This document shows, piece by piece, positions 41,722 through 51,173 of a stretch of 64,000 nt of DNA. How positions within the stretch are numbered: position 1 is the stretch's first letter; each line of letters begins with the position of its first letter. The stretch covers positions 2,418,001 through 2,482,000 of the forward strand of contig NZ_CP017146.1 of the NCBI RefSeq assembly GCF_009930795.1. Direction: 5' to 3'. Origin of the DNA: Marisediminicola antarctica (GTDB taxonomy: Bacteria > Actinomycetota > Actinomycetes > Actinomycetales > Microbacteriaceae). The notes beneath the pieces were generated by a model. The model did not search any database. It was given only the letters and a program-made list of their open reading frames with translations, and was not told the DNA's origin. The position numbers were made by a program, and so were the translations under genes.

Positions 41722-43137
41722 TCACGCGTTTTTCTTCCCGCGCTCATCGAGACGCGCCAGCAGCACGGCCTCGGTGAGCACAGCACGGTGGAACACCCCG
41801 AGGTGGAGCGACTCGTTGGGGCTGTGCGCCCTGGTGCCGGGATCCTCGACCCCGGTCACGAGGATCTGCGCGTCGGGGAAGACGTCGACCAGGTCGGAGA
41901 TGAACGGGATCGATCCGCCAATGCCGGTCTCGACGGCTGGCACGCCCCACGCATCCGCCATCGACTGCTTGGCCTCGGCGACGGCCCAGCCGCTCGTGTC
42001 GACGAGGAACGGGTCGCCGGTGTCGACGTCGGTGATCTCGAGGTGCGCACCGAACGGCGCGTGGGCGCGCAGGTGCGCCTCGATCGCCGTGTACGCCTCG
42101 CCGGCGCCCTGGCCCGGCGCGATCCGCACGCTGATCCGCACCGAGGTCGACGGCGACAGGGTGTTCGATGCGTTGTCAACCGTCGGGGCGTCGATCCCAG
42201 TGATCGTGATGGCCGGCTTCGACCAGATCCGGTCGAGGATCGCACCGGAGCCGATCGGGCTGACCCCCTCGAGCAGGCCCGTCTCAGCGCGCAGCTTCGT
42301 CTCGTCGTAGTCGGGCGTGTCGGTGTCGCGACCGGTCAGGCCCGCGACGGCGACGGATCCGTCGTCGTTGTACAGGCTCGCGAGCAGGAGCACGGTCGCC
42401 ATCATCGAGTCGGGCACCGCTCCGCCGAACATGCCCGAGTGGGAGGCGTGCGCGAGGGTCGACACCGTGAGACGGAAGGTGACGTTGCCGCGCAAGCCGA
42501 CCGTGAGGGCCGGGGTATCGATGTCCCAGTTGTCCGAGTCGGCCACGACGATGACGTCGGCCGCGAGCTCGGTCTGGTGCTGGCTGAGGAAGTTCTTGAA
42601 CGACCGGGAGCCGAACTCCTCCTCGCCCTCGATGAACAGGGCAAGGCCGAGGTCGAAGTCAGGGCCGACGGTCTCGACGAGGGCGCGGATCGATGCGATG
42701 TGCGCCATCACGCCCGCCTTGTCGTCCGCGGCGCCGCGGCCGTAGAGTCTGTCGCCGCGAACCGTGGGCTCGAATGGCGGCGAATCCCAGTCGTCGTCGT
42801 CGCCGGGGGGCTGCACGTCGTGGTGGGCGTAGAGCAGAATCGTGGGCGCTCCGCCTCGCGCCGCACGGGTCGCGAGCACCGCCGGCTGGCCGAGCACGTC
42901 GGAGTCACTCTGCTTCGCCCGGGAGATCTGCACGCTCTCGAATACACCGAGGCCCTCGACGAGGTCCTTCACGGCATCCGCGCTGTCCTGCACCCGCTGC
43001 GGGTCGAAGGCGCCCCAGGATACGGACGGGATGCGCACAAGGGCGCCGAGCTCGGCGAGGGCGGAGGGCAGCCCGGCGTGGACGGCACTCGCGAGTGCAT
43101 CGAGCAGTTCGGAACGTGTGGGCGCGACTGTAGTCAT
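41722..43137 (-). CDS. M20 family dipeptidase (CNDP-like)
   Basis: A 471-residue metallopeptidase. Zinc ligands: H105-x-D107 in YAHHDVQP, D138 in GRGAADDKAG, E172-E173 in IEGEEEFGS, and a C-terminal His in GTRAHSPNESLHLG. The inserted dimerisation lid contains SHSGMFGGAVPD. The family hydrolyses dipeptides such as Cys-Gly or carnosine-type substrates. In mycothiol-making bacteria Cys-Gly cleavage is not obviously needed, so the substrate is open. The start ATG 43137 lies seven bases after a TAAGAT box; the frame further upstream is antisense to the next gene. Confidence 0.9.
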   Translation of the reverse strand: MTTVAPTRSELLDALASAVHAGLPSALAELGALVRIPSVSWGAFDPQRVQDSADAVKDLVEGLGVFESVQISRAKQSDSDVLGQPAVLATRAARGGAPTILLYAHHDVQPPGDDDDWDSPPFEPTVRGDRLYGRGAADDKAGVMAHIASIRALVETVGPDFDLGLALFIEGEEEFGSRSFKNFLSQHQTELAADVIVVADSDNWDIDTPALTVGLRGNVTFRLTVSTLAHASHSGMFGGAVPDSMMATVLLLASLYNDDGSVAVAGLTGRDTDTPDYDETKLRAETGLLEGVSPIGSGAILDRIWSKPAITITGIDAPTVDNASNTLSPSTSVRISVRIAPGQGAGEAYTAIEAHLRAHAPFGAHLEITDVDTGDPFLVDTSGWAVAEAKQSMADAWGVPAVETGIGGSIPFISDLVDVFPDAQILVTGVEDPGTRAHSPNESLHLGVFHRAVLTEAVLLARLDERGKKNA

Positions 43138-43142
43138 GCGAG

Positions 43143-43150
43143 TAATCTTA
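43143..43150. promoter_or_regulatory. Overlapping divergent -10 boxes
   Basis: TAATCT on the plus strand (43143-43148) and TAAGAT on the minus strand (43150-43145) share four positions. The minus box ends seven bases before the dipeptidase ATG. The plus box serves the DUF3043 gene 30 bases downstream. The whole divergent gap is only 41 bp, so both promoters must lie here or inside the genes. Confidence 0.5.
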
Positions 43151-43178
43151 AGGCGAGACCAACGGCAAGGAATTTCAC

Positions 43179-43766
43179 ATGGCCCAGACACGCGGCGACC
43201 AGAACGCGCCCTCCGGCGACAACGACAAGGGTGTCGTGAGCGACGGCGGCCTCCAGGCCGGCAAGGGTCACGCGACCCCCACCAGGCGCGAGCGCGAGGC
43301 GGCGAACATGCGCCCGCTCGTGTCGAACGACCGCAAGGCTGCGAACAAGGAGGCTCGCGCCAAGATGGCGCAGTCCCGCGAGAAGGCGCGCATCGGCCTC
43401 GCGAACGGCGACGAGCGCTTCCTGCCGCAGCGAGACCGTGGGGCACAGCGCCGGTTCGTTCGCGACTACGTCGATGCCCGGTTCAGCGCGGGCGAGGCCC
43501 TCATCCCGCTCATGTTCATCGTGATCCTCACGACCTTCGTCCCCGCCCTCGGGACCTACTCATATCTCGCCCTCTGGGCGTTCTTCCTCATTGCCGTCAT
43601 CGACAGCGTCATCCTCGGCTCGCTGGTGAAGAAGAAGCTGGCGGCGAAGTTCGGCGAGGCCAGTGTGCAGGGTGGAACTCGCTGGTACGCGGCGATGCGC
43701 GCGCTGCAGCTGCGCCCGATGCGCCTGCCGAAGCCGCAGGTCAAGCGCTGGGCGTGGCCGAGCTGA
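43179..43766 (+). CDS. DUF3043 domain membrane protein
   Basis: A 195-residue actinobacterial protein of unknown function, recognised as DUF3043. The first about 100 residues are basic and polar (TPTRREREAANMRPLVSNDRKAANKEARAKMAQSREKAR, then ERFLPQRDRGAQRRFVRDYVDARFS). Two adjacent membrane helices follow (about 108-145, LIPLMFIVILTTFVPALGTYSYLALWAFFLIAVIDSVILG). The tail is basic. The layout suggests a cytoplasmic domain on a hairpin anchor. ATG 43179 follows CAAGGAA. It converges on pyrD, overlapping its end by 26 bp. Confidence 0.88.
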   Translation: MAQTRGDQNAPSGDNDKGVVSDGGLQAGKGHATPTRREREAANMRPLVSNDRKAANKEARAKMAQSREKARIGLANGDERFLPQRDRGAQRRFVRDYVDARFSAGEALIPLMFIVILTTFVPALGTYSYLALWAFFLIAVIDSVILGSLVKKKLAAKFGEASVQGGTRWYAAMRALQLRPMRLPKPQVKRWAWPS

Positions 43767-44796
43767 GCTCAGCTCGTGCCGTGGCGAGGCCGCGGTTGAT
43801 CTGGCGCGCCCAGAGCGGTCCCCGGTAGAGGAACGCGGTATAGCCCTGCACGAGTGTCGCTCCCGCGGCCAAGCGCTCGGCCACGTCGTGTGCCGTGTCG
43901 ACGCCCCCGACGGAGATCACGCACATCTCCGCGGGCACGGTCGCGCGGATCAGCCGGAGCACCTCGAGCGATCGATCTGAGAGCGGCGCCCCGGAGAGGC
44001 CCCCCGCGCCGGCGGCCTCGACGACATGCGCCGGCGTGCGGAGGTTCTCCCGGGACAGGGTCGTGTTCGTCGCGATGATCCCGTTCAGGCCGAGCTCGGT
44101 CACCAGACCCGCAATCTTTCGCACCTCGTCGTCGCTGAGGTCGGGTGAGATCTTGACGAGCACTGGCGTGTCGTCCGCCGCGGCCTTGACCGCGCTGAGG
44201 AGCGGAGCGAGCCGCTCGAGCTCCTGAAGGCCGCGCAGGCCCGGAGTGTTCGGCGAGCTCACGTTCACGGCGAGGTAGTCGGCGCTGGGCGCGAGCAGCC
44301 GCGTGCTCTCCAGGTAGTCGGGGATCGCGTTGTCCACCTCGACGGCACGCGACTTGCCGATGTTCACCCCGATGATGGGGCGGCGGGCCCTGGCGCGTTC
44401 ACGGCGCAGGCGCGGGGCGGCGGCCGCCGCTCCCCCGTTGTTGAAGCCCATCCGGTTAATGACCGCGCGATCGGTGATCAGGCGGAACAGCCGCGGCCGC
44501 TCGTTGCCCGGTTGTGCGATCGCCGTGAGCGTGCCGACCTCGACGTGGCCGAATCCGAGCTGCCAGAGGCCCCGCACCCCCTCGGCATCCTTGTCGAAAC
44601 CGGCGGCGACGCCGAACGGGGAGTCGAACTCCAGCCCGAGCGCGGTCGTCGCGAGCGATGGATGCGGCCGAGTGGCGCGGCGCAGCAGGGCACCGACCCC
44701 GATGCGCGGAAGGAGCCGGATGACGGTGAATGCCAGGTGGTGCGCCCGCTCGGGGTCGAGGCGGCGCAGAACGACGGAAAATAAGAGGGGATACAT
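43741..44796 (-). CDS. pyrD: Dihydroorotate dehydrogenase, quinone-dependent (class 2)
   Basis: A 351-residue flavoenzyme oxidising dihydroorotate to orotate in pyrimidine synthesis, with menaquinone as acceptor. The N-terminal membrane-associating helices (MYPLLFSVVLRRLDPERAHHLAFTVIRL) mark class 2. FMN and substrate motifs include GVAAGFDKDAEGVRGL, GFGHVEVGTLT, NRMGFNNGGA, NVSSPNTPGLRGLQ with the catalytic Ser, and VLVKISPDL. The C-terminus has ISVGGVDTAHDVAERLAAGATLVQGYTAFLYRGP. ATG follows the nrdR stop by one base, so the two are coupled. Confidence 0.95.
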   Translation of the reverse strand: MYPLLFSVVLRRLDPERAHHLAFTVIRLLPRIGVGALLRRATRPHPSLATTALGLEFDSPFGVAAGFDKDAEGVRGLWQLGFGHVEVGTLTAIAQPGNERPRLFRLITDRAVINRMGFNNGGAAAAAPRLRRERARARRPIIGVNIGKSRAVEVDNAIPDYLESTRLLAPSADYLAVNVSSPNTPGLRGLQELERLAPLLSAVKAAADDTPVLVKISPDLSDDEVRKIAGLVTELGLNGIIATNTTLSRENLRTPAHVVEAAGAGGLSGAPLSDRSLEVLRLIRATVPAEMCVISVGGVDTAHDVAERLAAGATLVQGYTAFLYRGPLWARQINRGLATARAELSSATPSA

Positions 44797-44797
44797 A

Positions 44798-45265
44798 TTA
44801 GTCGGCGGAGAGCGCCTCGTCGTGCTCCACCCGCAGTCGCGCAATCGCGGTCTCGAAGTCCTCGAGGGAGTCGAACCCCTGATAGACGCTCGCGAACCGC
44901 AGATAGGCGACCTCATCGAGTTCCCGCAGCGGTGGGAGGATCGCGAGTCCGATGTCGTTGGCGTCGATCTGGGACGCACCGGTGGCCCGGATGGTCTCCT
45001 CGACCCGCTGCGCGAGGACCGCGAGGTCCGCGTCGGTGACCGGCCGGCCCTGGCAGGCCTTCCGGACGCCGGAAACAATCTTCTCGCGGCTGAACGGCTC
45101 GATCACTCCGCTGCGCTTGACCACGTTGAGGCTCGCGGTCTCGGTGGTCGAGAATCGGCGCCCGCATTCCGGGCACTGCCGGCGGCGGCGGATCGACAGT
45201 CCGTCGTCGCTGGTGCGCGAGTCGACGACTCGGGAATCAGGATGACGACAGAAGGGGCAATACAT
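44798..45265 (-). CDS. nrdR: Transcriptional repressor NrdR
   Basis: A 155-residue zinc-ATP-cone repressor of ribonucleotide reductase genes. The zinc ribbon uses C3, C6, C31 and C34 (MYCPFC and CPEC). An ATP-cone domain follows (about 46-136, [29 protein letters not shown] through [13 protein letters not shown]). It senses ATP/dATP and binds paired NrdR boxes. No nrd genes are in the window. Its pairing with pyrD gives a nucleotide-metabolism unit, though co-regulation is inference. Confidence 0.97.
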   Translation of the reverse strand: MYCPFCRHPDSRVVDSRTSDDGLSIRRRRQCPECGRRFSTTETASLNVVKRSGVIEPFSREKIVSGVRKACQGRPVTDADLAVLAQRVEETIRATGASQIDANDIGLAILPPLRELDEVAYLRFASVYQGFDSLEDFETAIARLRVEHDEALSAD

Positions 45266-45307
45266 GGTGACACCAGCGTACGCCCGCGCCCGGCGGAACG
45301 GGGGACG

Positions 45308-46615
45308 TCAGTTGTGCGTGAATCGTGCCGTCACCGCGTCACCGTGCGCCGGGAGGTCCTCGGCACCGGACAGGGCGACAACCTGCTCCCGCACCCGCTG
45401 CAGGGCGGCGCGGTCGTAGCTGACGACCTGCTGTGGTCGCAGAAACGTGTAGGCGCCGAGCCCGGAGGAGAATCGGGCCTGTCCCCCAGTGGGCAGCACG
45501 TGATTCGATCCGGCGAGGTAGTCGCCGAGGCTCACGGGTGAGTGGTCGCCGAGGAAGATCGCACCGGCGTTGAGGATGCTGGAGAGCATCGCCTTCGGGT
45601 CGGCCGTCTGGATCTCGAGGTGCTCCGGCCCGTAGGCGTTGCTGAAGTCGGCGGCGGCGGCGAGGTCGTCGACAAGGACGACGGCGGACTGCACACCCGT
45701 GAGTGAGATCTGCACTCGTTCCCGGTGGTGGGTGAGCGGCACGAGCCGCCCGAGCTCGATCTGCACCCGGTCGGCGAGATCGGCCGAGTCGGTGACGAGC
45801 ACTCCCGCGGCAAGTTCGTCGTGCTCGGCCTGGCTGATCAGGTCGCTCGCGACGAGCCGCGCGTCGGCGGTGCCGTCCGCGATCACGAGGATCTCGGTGG
45901 GGCCGGCCTCGGAGTCGATTCCCGCCTGTCCGCGGACCAGGCGCTTGGCGGCGGCGACGTAGACGTTGCCGGGTCCGGTGATCACCTGAACGGGGTCGAG
46001 CAGCCCGGGAACACCATATGCGAACGCGCCAATCGCACCCGCGCCGCCCATAGCGTAAATCTCGTCGATCCCGAGCAGCCCGGCCGCGCCCAGGATGGTC
46101 GGGTGGATCGCTCCGCCGAAGGCGCGCTGCGGCGGGGACGCGAGGGCGACAGAGCGAACCCCGGCGACCTGGGCTGGCACCACGTTCATGACCACACTGG
46201 AGGGGTACACGGCCTTGCCGCCGGGAACGTAGAGGCCGACGCGCGCGACGGGACTCCAGCGCTGCACGACCTCGGCACCGTCTCCGAGCATCGTGACGGA
46301 GGGTGCGGGCACCTGGGCGGCCGATCCGGCTCGTACCCGGTCGATGGCCTCCTCGAGCGCGTCGCGCACGGCGGGCTCGAGCTGCGCCACGGCGTCGGCG
46401 ATCTCGCTGGCACGCACCCGCACATGGTCGGGCCGCACCCCGTCGAAGCGCTCCGCCTGGTCGAGGATCGCCTGCTCGCCGCGGGCGCGCACGTCGTCGA
46501 TGAGCGCGGTCGCGGCATCCGTCGCCACCGAGATATCGGTGTGCGATCGGGGGACGATCGAGAGGAGTTCGGCAGGGCTGAGGCGGCGACCGCGGAGGTC
46601 TATGGTCTGGATCAT
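45308..46615 (-). CDS. hisD: Histidinol dehydrogenase HisD
   Basis: A 435-residue zinc enzyme performing the last two oxidations of histidine synthesis. Family signatures are RVGLYVPGGKAVYPSSVVMNVVPAQVAGV, ITGPGNVYVAAAKRLVRG, IDSEAGPTEILVIADGTAD and the zinc ligands in LISQAEHDELA. GPEHLEIQT and LAGSNHVLPTGGQARFSSGL lie near the end. ATG 46615 is the natural start; the longer frame is antisense-free but lies in the noncoding gap and dnaE shadow. A TAAAGT ten bases upstream may be its -10 box. No other his gene is adjacent. Confidence 0.96.
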   Translation of the reverse strand: MIQTIDLRGRRLSPAELLSIVPRSHTDISVATDAATALIDDVRARGEQAILDQAERFDGVRPDHVRVRASEIADAVAQLEPAVRDALEEAIDRVRAGSAAQVPAPSVTMLGDGAEVVQRWSPVARVGLYVPGGKAVYPSSVVMNVVPAQVAGVRSVALASPPQRAFGGAIHPTILGAAGLLGIDEIYAMGGAGAIGAFAYGVPGLLDPVQVITGPGNVYVAAAKRLVRGQAGIDSEAGPTEILVIADGTADARLVASDLISQAEHDELAAGVLVTDSADLADRVQIELGRLVPLTHHRERVQISLTGVQSAVVLVDDLAAAADFSNAYGPEHLEIQTADPKAMLSSILNAGAIFLGDHSPVSLGDYLAGSNHVLPTGGQARFSSGLGAYTFLRPQQVVSYDRAALQRVREQVVALSGAEDLPAHGDAVTARFTHN

Positions 46616-46680
46616 GGCCCTGCCAACTTTAGTGGCCGTCCGCTGGATGCCGACCGCGTGCGGCCCCGCCCCGGATGCGG

Positions 46681-49600
46681 TCAGTTGAGGCAGTTCGGGC
46701 CGAGCAGCGACTTGAGCTCGCCGTAGAGGTCGGCGCTCACCGTCACCGGGAACGGGATCTCGAACAGGCGCGCGGTGTCGCCCTTGACGAGCTTGAGCCG
46801 AACCTCGGTATCGCCCGCGTGACGGATGAGGGCGTCGTTCAGGTTGGTCACGACGTCGGTCGTGGCCCGGTGCTCCGGCATGCTGATGACAAGTGGGCCC
46901 GATCCGAGGCTCTGGCCGAGATCGGGGCTGAACATGCTTACCGCGTGCAGGTTCATTCCGTCGTCGCGCATGCTCACCCGCCCGCGGATCACCACGACCT
47001 GGTCGTTGGAGAGTGCGGGCGAGAACTCCTGATAGGTCTTGCCGAGGAACATCACGGTGATCTCTCCCCCGAAGTCCTCGATCTGGACGAGCCCGTACTG
47101 GTTCCCCGAGTTGCGGGCGGTGCGGTGCTGCACGCTCGTCACGAGCCCGGCGATGTTCACGGTCTCGCCGTCGATCGACGCGTCGCTCGCGAGGAGGTCG
47201 GCGATGGTCGTGCTCGCGTGCTTCGCGAGCTGCAGCTCGAGCCCGGCGAGGGGATGGTCGGAGACGTAGAGCCCGAGCATCTCGCGTTCGAACGCGAGCT
47301 TGTCCCGCTTGGACCACTCGGGACGCTCCGGAACTGACACGCGCTGCTCCGGCTCGTCCCAGAGGCTGTCGAAATCGAAGCCCACCTGCCCGTGGGCTTC
47401 GTTGCGCTTGACGGTGACGGCCGAGTCGACGGCATCCTCGTGCACCTCGAGCAGCGCGCGGCGGGTAGACCCAAGGGAGTCGAAGGCCCCGGCCTTGATG
47501 AGCGATTCGACGGTGCGCTTGTTCGCGGCACCGATGGGCACCTTCGCGAGGAAGTCGTGAAACGACTCGAAGCGGCCCTTCTCGTCGCGGGCGGCCCGGA
47601 TGAGGTCGACGACTGCGAACCCGACGTTGCGCACGGCGCCGAGGCCGAATCGGATGTCGTCGCCGACGGCGGCGAAGTAGCCGATTGACTCATTGACGTC
47701 GGGGGCGAGCACCTTGATGCCCATGCGGCGGCACTCATTGAGGTAGATCGCGAGCTTGTCCTTGGAGTCGCCGACGCTCGTGAGCAGCGCGGCCATGTAC
47801 TCGGCCGGATAGTGCGCCTTGAGGTACGCCGTCCAGTACGACAGCACGCCATAGGCCGCCGAGTGCGCCTTGTTGAACGCGTAGTCGGAGAACGGAAGCA
47901 GGATGTCCCAGAGGGTCTTGACGGCCGCCATCGAGTACCCGTTGGACTTCATCCCGGCGGAGAAGCCCTCGAACTGTTTGTCGAGCTCTGACTTCTTCTT
48001 CTTGCCCATCGCCCGGCGCAGGAGATCGGCCTGGCCGAGCGAATACCCGGCCAGTACCTGCGCAATCGACATCACCTGCTCCTGGTACACGATCAGGCCG
48101 TAGGTGGTGCCGAGCACGTCCTTGAGCGCCTCGGAGAGCTCGGGGTGAATGTAGTCGACCACCTGCTGGCCGTTCTTGCGGTAGGCGTAGTTGGTGTGCG
48201 AGTTGGCCCCCATCGGGCCTGGCCGGTAGAGAGCGCCGACGGCGGAGATGTCCTCGAAGTTGTCGGGGCGCATGAGCCGCAGCAGCGAGCGCATCGGGCC
48301 GCCGTCAAACTGGAACACGCCGAGAGTGTCCCCGCGCGCGAGCAGCTTGTAGGTGAGCGGGTCGTCGAGCTCGAGGTCTTCGAGCACGGGGGTCTCCCCG
48401 CGGTTCGCCTTGATGTTGTCGAGCGCGTCGTCGATGATCGTGAGGTTGCGCAGCCCCAGGAAGTCCATCTTGATCAGACCAAGGGCCTCACACGCGGGAT
48501 AGTCGAACTGGGTGACGATTTGGCCGTCCTGCTCCCGCTTCATGATCGGGATGATGTCGAGCAGCGGCTTCGACGACATGATCACGCCCGCGGCGTGCAC
48601 CCCCCACTGCCGCTTGAGGTTCTCGAGCCCCAGCGCGGTGTCGAAGACGGTGCGGGCGTCAGGGTCGGCGTCGAGCACCGCACGCACATCCCCGGCCTCC
48701 TTCCAGCGCGGGTCGTCCTTATTGGTGATCCCCGCGAGGGAGATGTCTTTGCCCATGATCGTGGGGGGCATCGCCTTGGTGAGCTTCTCACCCATTCCGT
48801 AGGGGAACCCGAGCACGCGGGAGGAGTCTTTGAGCGCCTGCTTGGCCTTGATCGTGCCATAGGTGACGATCTGGGCGACGTGGTCGCTGCCGTACTTCTC
48901 GGTGACGTAGCGAATGACCTCGCCGCGTCGGCGCTCGTCGAAGTCGACGTCGAAGTCGGGCATCGAGACACGATCGGGGTTGAGGAACCGCTCGAACAGC
49001 AGGCCATGCTGCAGGGGGTCGAGGTCGGTGATGCCCATGGCGTAGGCGACCATGGAGCCGGCGCCCGAGCCTCGCCCGGGGCCGACGCGGATGCCGTTCC
49101 TGCGCGCCCAGCTGATGAAGTCGGCGACGACCAGGAAATAGCCGGGGAACCCCATCTGCGAGATGACGCCCACCTCGTAGGCCGCCCGTTCGCTCGATGC
49201 CTGCGGGATGTTGCCCCTGTAGCGGTGATTGAGACCGTCCTCGATCTCTTTGGCGAACCAGGACTGCTCCGTCTCACCCTCCGGCACGGGGAACACGGGC
49301 ATGTAGTTGGCGTCTTCGTCGAACTTCACGTCACAGCGCTCGGCGATGAGCAGGGTGTTGTCGCAGGCCTCAGGGTGGTCGCGGAACAGGTGGCGCATCT
49401 GCTCTGCCGACTTGAGGTAGAACTCGTCGGCGTCGAACTTGAACCGGTTGGGGTCGTCGAGGGTCGTCCCCGACTGCACGCAGAGCAGGGCGGCGTGCGA
49501 CGTCGCGTCGTGAGAATGCGTGTAGTGCAGGTCATTGGTAGCCACCAGCGGCAGATCGAGCTGCTTGGCGAGGCGGAGCAGATCGCCCATGACCCGGCGC

Positions 49601-50196
49601 TCGATGCCGAGGCCGTGGTCCATGATCTCGCAGTAGTAGTTCTCCTTGCCGAAGATGTCGCGGAAGTCGGATGCAGCCTTGACGGCCTCGTCGTACTGGC
49701 CGAGCCGGAGCCTCGTCTGCACTTCGCTGCTCGGGCATCCGGTGGTCGCGATGAGGCCTTTCGCGTAGGTGCTCAGCAGGTCGCGGTCCATGCGCGGCTT
49801 GAAGTAGTAGCCCTCGAGGCTCGCGAGGGACGACATCCGGAAGAGGTTGTGCATGCCCTCGGTGGTGGAGGAGAGCATCGTGAGGTGCGTGTACGCCCCC
49901 GACCCGGAGACGTCGTCCTGACCACCGTTGCCCCAGCGGATACGCGTCCGGTCGCCCCGAGCCGTGCCAGGCGTGAGGTAGGCCTCGGTGCCGATGATCG
50001 GCTTGATGCCCGCCTTCGTGGCGGTGCGCCAGAAGTCGTAGGCGCCGAACACGTTGCCGTGGTCGGTCATCGCGATCGCGGGCATCTTCTGGTCGACGGC
50101 CGCCTGGATCAAGGGTCCGACCCGCGCCGCGCCGTCGAGCATCGAGTACTCGCTGTGGACATGCAGGTGGACGAAGGAACTGGCGCGCTCTGACAA
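46681..50196 (-). CDS. dnaE: DNA polymerase III subunit alpha (DnaE)
   Basis: An 1171-residue replicative polymerase. The N-terminal PHP domain begins FVHLHVHSEYSMLDGAARV and has the proofreading-associated metal residues (DHGNVFGAYDF). The Pol3 catalytic core carries the aspartates in PDFDVDFDERRR, preceded by GPGRGSGAGSMVAYAMGITDLDPL. A helix-hairpin-helix and an OB-fold follow (VNIAGLVTSVQHRTARNSGNQYGLVQIEDFGGEITVMFL). Length and PHP integrity match DnaE1 rather than ImuC/DnaE2. The start is TTG 50196, with CGGAG seven bases upstream; no ATG or GTG lies in a better position. Confidence 0.97.
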   Translation of the reverse strand: MSERASSFVHLHVHSEYSMLDGAARVGPLIQAAVDQKMPAIAMTDHGNVFGAYDFWRTATKAGIKPIIGTEAYLTPGTARGDRTRIRWGNGGQDDVSGSGAYTHLTMLSSTTEGMHNLFRMSSLASLEGYYFKPRMDRDLLSTYAKGLIATTGCPSSEVQTRLRLGQYDEAVKAASDFRDIFGKENYYCEIMDHGLGIERRVMGDLLRLAKQLDLPLVATNDLHYTHSHDATSHAALLCVQSGTTLDDPNRFKFDADEFYLKSAEQMRHLFRDHPEACDNTLLIAERCDVKFDEDANYMPVFPVPEGETEQSWFAKEIEDGLNHRYRGNIPQASSERAAYEVGVISQMGFPGYFLVVADFISWARRNGIRVGPGRGSGAGSMVAYAMGITDLDPLQHGLLFERFLNPDRVSMPDFDVDFDERRRGEVIRYVTEKYGSDHVAQIVTYGTIKAKQALKDSSRVLGFPYGMGEKLTKAMPPTIMGKDISLAGITNKDDPRWKEAGDVRAVLDADPDARTVFDTALGLENLKRQWGVHAAGVIMSSKPLLDIIPIMKREQDGQIVTQFDYPACEALGLIKMDFLGLRNLTIIDDALDNIKANRGETPVLEDLELDDPLTYKLLARGDTLGVFQFDGGPMRSLLRLMRPDNFEDISAVGALYRPGPMGANSHTNYAYRKNGQQVVDYIHPELSEALKDVLGTTYGLIVYQEQVMSIAQVLAGYSLGQADLLRRAMGKKKKSELDKQFEGFSAGMKSNGYSMAAVKTLWDILLPFSDYAFNKAHSAAYGVLSYWTAYLKAHYPAEYMAALLTSVGDSKDKLAIYLNECRRMGIKVLAPDVNESIGYFAAVGDDIRFGLGAVRNVGFAVVDLIRAARDEKGRFESFHDFLAKVPIGAANKRTVESLIKAGAFDSLGSTRRALLEVHEDAVDSAVTVKRNEAHGQVGFDFDSLWDEPEQRVSVPERPEWSKRDKLAFEREMLGLYVSDHPLAGLELQLAKHASTTIADLLASDASIDGETVNIAGLVTSVQHRTARNSGNQYGLVQIEDFGGEITVMFLGKTYQEFSPALSNDQVVVIRGRVSMRDDGMNLHAVSMFSPDLGQSLGSGPLVISMPEHRATTDVVTNLNDALIRHAGDTEVRLKLVKGDTARLFEIPFPVTVSADLYGELKSLLGPNCLN

Positions 50197-50230
50197 GAAA
50201 TACTCCGAAGACCGAGGTGAAAAGCTTCCT

Positions 50231-50245
50231 CCAGCCTAAGGCTGG
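50231..50245 (-). terminator. Short hairpin after the pseudouridine synthase gene
   Basis: CCAGCC-TTA-GGCTGG on the minus strand lies two bases after the RluD-type stop and is followed by AGGAAGCTTTT. The short stem and weak T-run make partial termination or readthrough into dnaE equally plausible. Confidence 0.4.
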
Positions 50246-50247
50246 GG

Positions 50248-51168
50248 TCAGTCTTTTCGGAGCACATCCAGCGCGTGCTGGAGGTCCGCCGGGTAGTCGG
50301 TCCTGTAGACGACGCTCTCACCGGTGGCCGGGTGCCGAAAGCTCAGCTGGAGCGCGTGCAACCACTGGCGCGACAGCCCGAGTTTCGCCGAGATCGACGG
50401 ATCGGCACCGTACATCGCGTCGCCGACGCACGGGTGGCGCTGGGCGGCCATGTGCACGCGGATCTGGTGCGTTCGCCCCGTCTCGAGGTTCACCTCGAGC
50501 AGCGACGCGCTCGGGAACGCCTCCAGCGTCTCGTAATGGGTGACCGAATCCTTGCCTCCCGAGACGATTGCGAACTTCCAGCTCGATCCGGGGTGTCGCC
50601 CGATCGGCGCGTCGATGGTCCCGGCGAGCGGGTCGGGGTGGCCCTGCACGACGGCGTGGTAGACCTTGTCGACCTCGCGGTCGTGAAAAGCGCGCTTGAG
50701 CTCTGCATAGGCCCGCTCGGACTTCGCGACGACCATGAGGCCGCTCGTGCCGGCGTCGAGCCGATGCACGATTCCCGCGCGCTCAGAGGCGCCGGACGTG
50801 GAGATGCGGTAGCCGGCGCCGGCCAGCGCGCCGAGCACAGTCGGACCGGTCCAGCCGACCGAGGGATGCGCCGCGACACCGACGGGCTTGTCGACGACGA
50901 CGATGTCATCGTCATCGTGCACGATGGTGAGGTCGGGCACGTCTACCGGCACGATCACCGGGGCCTCCCTGGACTGCCAGTTGACCTCGAGCCAGCTGCC
51001 GGCGTGCAGCCGGTCGGACTTGCCGAGGACTGCTCCGTCTGCGCTCACTCCCCCGGCCTCCGCGACCTCGGCCGCGAAGGTGCGCGAGAAGCCCAGGAGC
51101 TTGGCGAGCCCGGCATCGACCCGCTCGCCAGCGAGCCCCTCGGGGACGGGCATGCTGCGTGTTTCCAT
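50248..51168 (-). CDS. RluA/RluD-family 23S rRNA pseudouridine synthase
   Basis: A 306-residue enzyme isomerising uridines in RNA, probably in large-subunit rRNA. An N-terminal S4 domain (about residues 9-70, [32 protein letters not shown]) binds RNA. The catalytic domain has D138 in [40 protein letters not shown] is the conserved lower motif. The precise target (RluD- or RluC-like) is not decidable by eye. ATG 51168 lies five bases after the lspA stop; the lspA-rluD order is widely conserved. Confidence 0.94.
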   Translation of the reverse strand: METRSMPVPEGLAGERVDAGLAKLLGFSRTFAAEVAEAGGVSADGAVLGKSDRLHAGSWLEVNWQSREAPVIVPVDVPDLTIVHDDDDIVVVDKPVGVAAHPSVGWTGPTVLGALAGAGYRISTSGASERAGIVHRLDAGTSGLMVVAKSERAYAELKRAFHDREVDKVYHAVVQGHPDPLAGTIDAPIGRHPGSSWKFAIVSGGKDSVTHYETLEAFPSASLLEVNLETGRTHQIRVHMAAQRHPCVGDAMYGADPSISAKLGLSRQWLHALQLSFRHPATGESVVYRTDYPADLQHALDVLRKD

Positions 51169-51173
51169 GTGTT

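Noticed and set aside
48145-50193. 682-codon plus-strand frame opposite dnaE
   Set aside because: It lies wholly antisense to DnaE, has low-complexity composition and no start signal.
50185-50200. PafBC-type promoter motif (TTGTCAG) at the dnaE start
   Set aside because: The word begins at the dnaE start codon itself and lies inside the coding region, with no properly spaced TAnnnT downstream, so it is coincidental.
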